Source: Halorarum halophilum (GTDB lineage Archaea > Halobacteriota > Halobacteria > Halobacteriales > Haloferacaceae). From it: 64,000 nt of DNA. The DNA lies in contig NZ_CP058529.1 of assembly GCF_013401515.1 (NCBI RefSeq), positions 1,798,001-1,862,000 on the forward strand. Direction: 5' to 3'. This document shows positions 58,931 to 64,000 of this stretch, piece after piece (the first letter of the stretch is position 1; each line of letters begins with the position of its first letter). The translations under genes were made by a program, and so were the position numbers. A model generated the notes under the pieces. It ran no database searches. It saw only the letters and a list, made by a program, of their open reading frames with translations, and was not told where the DNA came from.

Positions 58931-60697
58931 TCAGTCATCGGTGTCCACGCGTGTGCGGTCGGCGGTCGCGGGGAGCGCGTCGGTCGGCAGGTCGAGTCGA
59001 CCGCAGGTCTCCCGCGTCGGGAGGCCGTCGGCGTCCCAGCCGCGGGCGTCGTAGTAGGCGTCGAGCAGGCGCCCGAACGCCGCAGGGTCGACAGCGCGAC
59101 CGGCGGCCGGGGTGTCACCCTCGGGGAGCGACTCGTCGAACCACTCCGGGAGCGCGTCGTCCGCTCGGTCGAACCCCTCGCGGGCGTTGAACAGGCGGAC
59201 GAGCGTCCAGACCCGCTCCCCGACCGTCGAGAGGTCGTCGTGCGGGACGCCCAGCGCGTCGAGCCACTCGGCGCCGCGGTCGGCCCACAGCGTCTCGCCG
59301 GCGAAGTCGTCGACGACGAGACTCCAGAGGACCGACCGGGCGTTCTGCGCCCCCACGACCGCTCGAACGCGGTCGGCGGCGGTGGCGTCCTCGCGGAACA
59401 CCTCCTCCTCGATGGGTCGCGCCCGGCGGTGACAGCCGCCGCGGTCCGACGTCGCGTACGCGAGCGCCATCCCGAGCGCGCCGCGCGGGTCGTACGCCGG
59501 GAGTTCCATCGACTTCACGGTCGGCACGTAGTCGTCGCCGCCGTACCGGACCGCGGCCGCGTCCACGCCGTCAGCCAGGGCGTCCGCGAGGTCGCCCTCC
59601 CGCCGGGCGATGCGCTCGATGAGCATCCTGGCGGCGTCCTCGTCGCCGAAGCCGAAGTCGACCTCGCCGGTTCTGACCGCCCAGGCGACGGCGTTGCCGG
59701 CGGTGATGACGTCGACGCCGAGCCGGTCGCACGCGCCGCCGAGCGCCGCGACGGCGTCGAAGTCGTCAAGACCCAGCCCCGCGCCGAGGGTCATCGGCGC
59801 CGCGCCGCGCGGGACCGTCTCGCCATCGTCGGTCTCGACGCGGAAGCCGCCCGGGACTGCCGCCTCCGGGTTCTCCCGACCCACGGCGGCCTCGGTCGCT
59901 GCCTCGATGCCGATGTCGTCCACCTCGTCCGCCTGTTCGCGCCAGCCGTGTGCCGGCAACACGCCGACCTCGGCGGCGAAGTCGACCGACTCCAGGGTCT
60001 CGCCGGCCGCCTGCCACCGGCCGGTGTCGTCGTCGCCGAACGCGGCGGCGTCCCGCTCGTGGAGGTCCGCCAGCGCGTCTGGGACCTCGGGCGGGTCGCC
60101 GCGGGCGACGACCGCCTTCAGGTTCTTCGACCCCATGACGGCGCCCGCGCCGCCCCGGCCGGCGTGGTGCTCGCCGCCGTCGGAGGCAATCGTCGCGAAC
60201 GCGACCGCCGCCTCACCCGCGGGGCCGACGCAGGCGACCGCGGCGTCCGGGTACGCCGCCGCTGTCTCGACGGTGTCGGCGCCCGCGACGTCCGCCGCCG
60301 ATTCGAGACGGGGGTCGCCGTCGCCGACGACGAGCGCCGTGGGCTCGGCGGCCTCGCCCTCGACGATCACGCCGAGGCAGTCCGGGAGCGAGCCGGCGAG
60401 GCGGTCGGGGAACGTCCCGCCGGAGTAGGAGTCGAGGAACGCGCCCGTCAGCGGCGACTTCGTCACCGCGGCGTAGCGCGACTCGCCGGGGAGATAACCC
60501 GACAGCGGCCCGAGAAGGAAACAGAGCAGGTTCTCGGGACCGAGCGGGTCCGTCCCCGCCGGGAGCTCCTCGTATAGGTAGCGCGCGCCGAGTCCCTTCC
60601 CGCCGACGTAGCGACGACGCCACGCCTCGGGAACCGTCTCGAATCGGACTTCGCCCGCGGTGAGGTCCACCCGAAGGACCCGCGTGCGTCCATCCAT
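58931..60697 (-). CDS. AOR-family protein lacking the iron-sulfur cluster ligands
   Basis: 588 residues from ATG 60697. AOR folds and pterin motifs are kept: GRGGAGAVMGSKNLKAV, LPAYDPRGALGMALAYATSDRGGCH. But the CxxCxxxC segment of true AORs (CHSCPVAC in the homologue at 31729-33657) is replaced by ENPEAAVPGGFRVE, and the fourth Cys region is NARSVLWSLVV. None of the six remaining Cys has cluster spacing. It could still bind W/Mo-pterin but not pass electrons by the usual route. mobA is divergent next to it. Confidence 0.85.
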   Translation of the reverse strand: MDGRTRVLRVDLTAGEVRFETVPEAWRRRYVGGKGLGARYLYEELPAGTDPLGPENLLCFLLGPLSGYLPGESRYAAVTKSPLTGAFLDSYSGGTFPDRLAGSLPDCLGVIVEGEAAEPTALVVGDGDPRLESAADVAGADTVETAAAYPDAAVACVGPAGEAAVAFATIASDGGEHHAGRGGAGAVMGSKNLKAVVARGDPPEVPDALADLHERDAAAFGDDDTGRWQAAGETLESVDFAAEVGVLPAHGWREQADEVDDIGIEAATEAAVGRENPEAAVPGGFRVETDDGETVPRGAAPMTLGAGLGLDDFDAVAALGGACDRLGVDVITAGNAVAWAVRTGEVDFGFGDEDAARMLIERIARREGDLADALADGVDAAAVRYGGDDYVPTVKSMELPAYDPRGALGMALAYATSDRGGCHRRARPIEEEVFREDATAADRVRAVVGAQNARSVLWSLVVDDFAGETLWADRGAEWLDALGVPHDDLSTVGERVWTLVRLFNAREGFDRADDALPEWFDESLPEGDTPAAGRAVDPAAFGRLLDAYYDARGWDADGLPTRETCGRLDLPTDALPATADRTRVDTDD

Positions 60698-60804
60698 CGG
60701 TGCTAGTGAGTCCCTCGCAGGCAAAAGGGTTCGCCCGGCGGCGAAGGGGTAGTCCAGTACTCGGCACGACAAACGCTTTCCGCGCCGCCCGCCCAGTCCC
60801 GGCC

Positions 60805-61449
60805 ATGGAAGCGGAGGAGCACCACCGCTACGCCGTCGTGATCGCCGGTGGGCGCTCGACCCGGTTCGGCGACCGCGACAAAGCGGTCGCCCCCCTCGCC
60901 GGGACGCCAATGATCCGACGCGTCGCCGACCGCCTCCTCGACGCGACGGACCGCCTCGTGGTTAACTGCCGGCCGGACCAGCGCGACGCCATCGCCAACG
61001 CGCTCGACAGCTACCCGAACCCGGTCCAGTACGCCGAGGACGAGGACCCCGATCTGGGGCCCATGGCCGGCATTCGCACGGGGCTCCGCGGCGTCGAGGG
61101 CTGGGGCGGGCCGGACGCGCTCGCGTTCGTCGTCGCCTGCGACATGCCGTTCGTCGAGCCCTCGCTGGTCGAGTACCTGTTCGACCGCGCGGCCGACCAC
61201 GACGCGGCCGTGCCGCGACTCGACGACGAGTGGTTCCAGACGACCCAGGCGGCCTACCGCGCCGGCCCGATGGCCGACGCCTGCGACGACGCGCTCGCGG
61301 CGGGCGAAGGGAAGATCATCGCGCCGCTGTTCGAACTCGACTACGTCGTGGTCGAGGACGACGAGGCGCTGGAGTACGCCGACGAGTCGACCTTCGAGAA
61401 CATCAACACCGAGGAGGAGTTCGAGGCGGCCGAGAGGCGACTGGGGTGA
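60805..61449 (+). CDS. mobA: molybdenum cofactor guanylyltransferase
   Basis: 214 residues from ATG 60805. The nucleotidyltransferase motif VIAGGRSTRFGDRDKAVAPL and the acidic VACDMPFVEPSLV motif are intact. MobA adds GMP to Mo-molybdopterin to form the bis-MGD used by the formate dehydrogenase type. Divergent from the iron-sulfur-less AOR gene, convergent with yqeC. Confidence 0.92.
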   Translation: MEAEEHHRYAVVIAGGRSTRFGDRDKAVAPLAGTPMIRRVADRLLDATDRLVVNCRPDQRDAIANALDSYPNPVQYAEDEDPDLGPMAGIRTGLRGVEGWGGPDALAFVVACDMPFVEPSLVEYLFDRAADHDAAVPRLDDEWFQTTQAAYRAGPMADACDDALAAGEGKIIAPLFELDYVVVEDDEALEYADESTFENINTEEEFEAAERRLG

Positions 61450-61549
61450 ACTCGGCGACGAACGGCCGGATACCCTCGTGAACGTCCGTATCCGTGGCCG
61501 GTTGCATCTGATTACCGCCCGCCGGTGACACTCGGGCGAACGTCCAACG

Positions 61550-61587
61550 GTGGGACTGAAAGGGGCCGCGGGGGCTTTCGCGGTCGG
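61550..61587 (+). repeat. repeat family 1, copy c (boxes joined, no insert)
   Basis: GTGGGACTGAAAGGGGCC runs directly into GCGGGGGCTTTC with no arms or core between them. This looks like the empty or collapsed form of the element. It lies between the convergent mobA and yqeC genes. Confidence 0.7.
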
Positions 61588-61630
61588 CGCTGTAGGAGTC
61601 GGCGCAAACCCCGCTCACCGAAAACCGGAT

Positions 61631-62365
61631 CTACCGAATCACGTCCACGACCGTGCCGTCCAGCATCCGCGCCAGAACCACTCGATCGATCCGCCCCGAC
61701 TCGTCCGCCGCCATCGCCGCCTCCGCGACCTCCCGGGCGACTTGCTCGTCCCCCTCGTCGTCCACCTTGTTCACCAGCGGAACCACCGTCGCGCCCTCCG
61801 GGACGCCCTTCAATCCACCCCCGGTCGAGGCGAGCACCGCTCCCACCGCCTCGGCGGTGATCTCCTCGCCCACGTCGATTCCGGTGATGGCGCTGACGCG
61901 CTCGGGCCGGTGCACCACCTCACCGGTCAGCGGTTTCCCGACGGCGTGAACCGACGCGACGGGGATCACGGCGTCCGCGCCGTCGGGAACTTGCGGCTCG
62001 CGGTCGCTCGGCGCCTTGAACTCCCGCATCCGGGCGCCGTCGGCCTTCACGAACACGGGGTCGTCGTGGGCCGCCGCGAGGCCGTCCACGACGTCGCGGT
62101 CGTACCCCCTGTAGCGGTCCGGGCGCTCCTGCTCAGGGACGAGGCCGAGCGGGAAATCCCCGGCGTCGGCGTCCGCGAGCGCCGCGATCGGGTCGTCGGT
62201 CGCCTCGACGCGCGCCACGTGCTCGTCGAAGATGGGGATGCGGACCGTCGCGGTGACGACCGCGCGATCCGTGGCTCCGGCGAGCGCGTACAGCGTGGTC
62301 TTCTTCCCGCCGGCGCCCACGACCGCCACGAGACCGTCGGACGGGAGCGCCTCGGCCGGGGTCAT
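61631..62365 (-). CDS. YqeC-family accessory protein
   Basis: 244 residues. The N-terminal P-loop-like motif VVGAGGKKTTLYALA, 'PVFVKADGARMREFKAP' and 'VIPVASVHAVGKPLTGEVVHRPERV' (shown in part) match YqeC, found in bacteria near selenium-dependent molybdenum hydroxylases. The exact reaction is unknown. The nearby hydantoinase, mobA and AOR genes make a molybdenum-enzyme role plausible. Confidence 0.82.
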   Translation of the reverse strand: MTPAEALPSDGLVAVVGAGGKKTTLYALAGATDRAVVTATVRIPIFDEHVARVEATDDPIAALADADAGDFPLGLVPEQERPDRYRGYDRDVVDGLAAAHDDPVFVKADGARMREFKAPSDREPQVPDGADAVIPVASVHAVGKPLTGEVVHRPERVSAITGIDVGEEITAEAVGAVLASTGGGLKGVPEGATVVPLVNKVDDEGDEQVAREVAEAAMAADESGRIDRVVLARMLDGTVVDVIR

Positions 62366-62371
62366 GCTGGA

Positions 62372-62668
62372 TCAATCGTCGGCCGCCGCCGAGAAGCTTC
62401 CGCCGCGGACGAGCCTCAGGCCGGTGCCGGCGATACCGGCGACGACGAACGAAGCGGTCCGGGAGACGGCGCTCACCGCGCCGACTGTCTCGATCGCGAT
62501 CGCCCCGCCGTCGGTGAGCGGCGGGATTACGACCGCGCCGACGCAGAACGCGAGTAGCCCGGCAACCGCGAACGACGCGACCGTGTTCCCCAGCGAGTCG
62601 GTCAGCGCCCCGGCCGTCGCGGCGGCGTACCCTGCTGCCATCGCCGCACAGAGCGTGAACGTTTGCAC
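62372..62668 (-). CDS. 98-residue membrane protein
   Basis: ATG 62668. About three helices, Ala/Gly/Val-rich ('AAATAGALTDSLGNTVASFA', 'AGLLAFCVGAVVIPPLT'). It lies six bases before the yqeC start on the same strand, so probably one operon. Function unknown. Confidence 0.6.
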   Translation of the reverse strand: MQTFTLCAAMAAGYAAATAGALTDSLGNTVASFAVAGLLAFCVGAVVIPPLTDGGAIAIETVGAVSAVSRTASFVVAGIAGTGLRLVRGGSFSAAADD

Positions 62669-62864
62669 GACCGCGCCTCCAGCGACGACGAGCCAGATGG
62701 TTTCGGCGGTAACTCCGACGGAGGAGATGACGAGGCTCCGGGCTATCGAGAGGAGGACCGCGACTCCCCGGCGAGCAGCGCGAGCAGGAACCGTCGTTCA
62801 CGGGTTGTGGGATCGGACGTGGAGGGCACGTGTTGTCCGTCGAAAGGCGGACACCTAACGCTTG

Positions 62865-63383
62865 CTACGGGTCGCCGGCCGCCCGTATCTCCGTCGCGAG
62901 TTCGTCGGTGTCGGGGAACGTCAGCGGCTGGTCCGCGCTCCAGGTGTAGGTGACCGTGCCGTCGGGGTCGACGACGAACACCGCCCGGTTGGCGATGCCC
63001 CGGAGGGGGCCGTCCTCTCGCTGGACGCCGAACTCCGCGATGACGTCGGTGTTGAACCCGGAGACGAGCGGGTAGCTCAGGTCGTACTCGTCGATGAACG
63101 CCAGCAGCGACCACGGCGTGTCGGCGCTGACGCCGTAGACGTTCGCGTCCAGCTCCGCGAGTTCCGCGCGCCAGTCGCGCAGCTCGCACAGCTCCCGGGT
63201 GCAGGTTCGCGAGTAGACGCCGGGGTAGAACGCCAGGACGACGGGGCCGTCCTCGAGGACCGTCTCGAGGTCGAACTCGGCCACGTCGTCGCTGGTGTAG
63301 TTCCCCCGTTCGGCGTCTCGTGCCGCTTCCGGCGTCGCCATCGGCGCAGTGACGCTCGGTGCGGGGTCTCCTTCGGTCAGCAT
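62865..63383 (-). CDS. peroxiredoxin (AhpC/TSA, BCP-like)
   Basis: 172 residues. The peroxidatic Cys lies in YPGVYSRTCTRELCELRD; a second Cys five residues on could resolve it, as in BCP/PrxQ types. The Pro of the usual T-P-x-C is replaced by R-T-C. 'VYGVSADTPWSLLAFIDEYDL' and 'RAVFVVDPDGTVTYTW' complete the fold. It reduces peroxides with a thiol donor. Confidence 0.9.
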   Translation of the reverse strand: MLTEGDPAPSVTAPMATPEAARDAERGNYTSDDVAEFDLETVLEDGPVVLAFYPGVYSRTCTRELCELRDWRAELAELDANVYGVSADTPWSLLAFIDEYDLSYPLVSGFNTDVIAEFGVQREDGPLRGIANRAVFVVDPDGTVTYTWSADQPLTFPDTDELATEIRAAGDP

Positions 63384-63460
63384 GGTTCGGGGTTGGATTC
63401 CGGCGCGATAAGGCTTGGTGGCGCTTCAGGAGCACCGACAGCAGGACTCCGGAGACCAAC

Positions 63461-63578
63461 CCGAAAGCCCCGGTTTCTGCGCTCGCGCGGCACGCTCCGC
63501 GCTCCCGGCTCACTTCGTTCGCCTGCGGTGCTTGAGGTACCGTGCTTCGCGCAGAAACCGGCCCCTTTCAGTCCCACT
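63461..63578 (-). repeat. repeat family 1, copy d (intact arms, inverted)
   Basis: On the minus strand: box 1 GTGGGACTGAAAGGGGCC (63578-63561), left arm CCGGTTTCTGCGC, core AAGCACCGCAG (63533-63523), right arm GCGCAGAAACCGG, box 2 GGGGCTTTC. The arms (63549-63561 and 63470-63482) are perfect 13-bp complements but differ from those of copy b. It lies between the peroxiredoxin and hydantoinase genes. Confidence 0.8.
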
Positions 63579-63701
63579 CGAGGGAGATCCGGTCCAGCGA
63601 AGGCCCGGACTACCGCGTTGACGACCGCGGGTAGTCGGCCGAGCATCGCCTGAAGCAGTGTTGGAGTACCGCGGAAGCGATTCAGTCGACGTCGTCCGCG
63701 G

Positions 63702-64000
63702 TCAGTTCCCGTCGTCGCCGTCGGGGGCGTAGCCGTACGCCTCGCTAGCGGCGGTAGGCGTTAGTTTCCCGAGGCGGAGGTCCCGCTCGATTCGTTCGGG
63801 GTCACGGTCGGCCGGGTCGCCGTACCCGCCGCCGCCGGGTGTGCGAATGCTGACGACCGACCCCGGCGGGAGGTCGCGGGTGTGTTTGGCCGCGAGTTTC
63901 TCGAGTTCCTCGCCATCTTCATCGCCGGACTGCGTCCGGCTGCTCGCGGAGCTTTGCTCCGCGTAGTCGACCAGGTAGGCCGCGCCGTTTCCACCGGGTT
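63702..64000 (-). CDS. hydantoinase B/5-oxoprolinase family, C-terminus (5' end outside window)
   Basis: About 99 residues before TGA at 63702-63704. 'PGGNGAAYLVDY', 'LPPGSVVSIRTPGGGGYGDP' and 'DPERIERDLRLGKLT' are the C-terminal marks of HyuB/OplahB, which cleaves oxoproline or hydantoins with ATP together with HyuA. Between 'VDYAE' and 'EELEKLAAKHT' there is an extra stretch encoded by two perfect hairpins (63925-63939 and 63945-63963), so a mini-palindrome has inserted in frame. Confidence 0.85.
   Translation of the reverse strand, partial: PGGNGAAYLVDYAEQSSASSRTQSGDEDGEELEKLAAKHTRDLPPGSVVSIRTPGGGGYGDPADRDPERIERDLRLGKLTPTAASEAYGYAPDGDDGN

Noticed and set aside
58931-60697. Calling this gene a normal aldehyde ferredoxin oxidoreductase
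   Set aside because: The cluster-binding Cys set is absent, so the standard reaction cannot be assumed.

Overview
The window is haloarchaeal (class Halobacteria) chromosome. It has very high GC, acidic proteins, short intergenic regions with TATA-like boxes about 27 bp upstream of often leaderless starts, ATGA-type overlaps between co-transcribed genes, and families found mainly in haloarchaea (LWR-salt protein, lycopene-elongase-like UbiA, RaSEA, SAMP-type ubiquitin-like protein). I cannot assign the genus from sequence alone.

Layout. 1-1507: the 3' end of cbf5 and an aspartoacylase/AstE-like zinc hydrolase. 1614-8396: an integrated, partly deleted provirus-like element in the 3' end of a tRNA-Pro(GGG). 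It is bounded by a 16-bp direct repeat and holds small zinc-finger regulators, a UspA protein, a block of overlapping minus-strand genes that look like virion or membrane proteins, and the C-terminal remnant of a tyrosine integrase beside the right att site. 8400-10275: small membrane proteins and long gene-poor stretches. 10276-15484: a KhtTU-like cation/proton antiporter pair, a UbiA prenyltransferase fused to a lycopene-cyclase-type domain, and ilvD. 16020-24594: a siroheme/haem set (fused AhbAB-type siroheme decarboxylase, precorrin-2 dehydrogenase, hemA), pterin dehydratase, HAD phosphatase, lipid kinase, PHP hydrolase and an Lrp regulator. 24692-31387: carA, a Rieske protein with a large helical extension, an unusual two-domain SAMP/MoaD protein, a frameshifted rhomboid and azlCD.

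31729-42823: a tungsten-type aldehyde ferredoxin oxidoreductase, VanZ, the archaeosine enzyme RaSEA, a purine cluster (purQ, purS, purU, purC), DUF2891, AIM24 and an FAD-linked 2-hydroxyacid oxidase. 43073-46160: cofH and small proteins. 46265-55414: a complete FdnG-type formate dehydrogenase operon with a divergent iron-sulfur/MvhD protein, a TorD chaperone and three tiny membrane proteins. 55661-64000: a Tat lipoprotein resembling DyP peroxidases, small zinc and membrane proteins, a second AOR-family protein that has lost its iron-sulfur ligands, mobA, a YqeC-family protein, a peroxiredoxin and the 3' end of a hydantoinase B gene.

Mo/W-pterin enzymes are a theme: two AOR-family proteins, formate dehydrogenase, TorD, MobA, YqeC and a MoaD-like protein all occur here. 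The AOR and formate dehydrogenase promoter regions share a 14-bp palindrome. Two intergenic repeat families stand out. One has constant boxes flanking sequence-variable but mutually complementary arms. The other follows stop codons and carries a modular array of hairpins.
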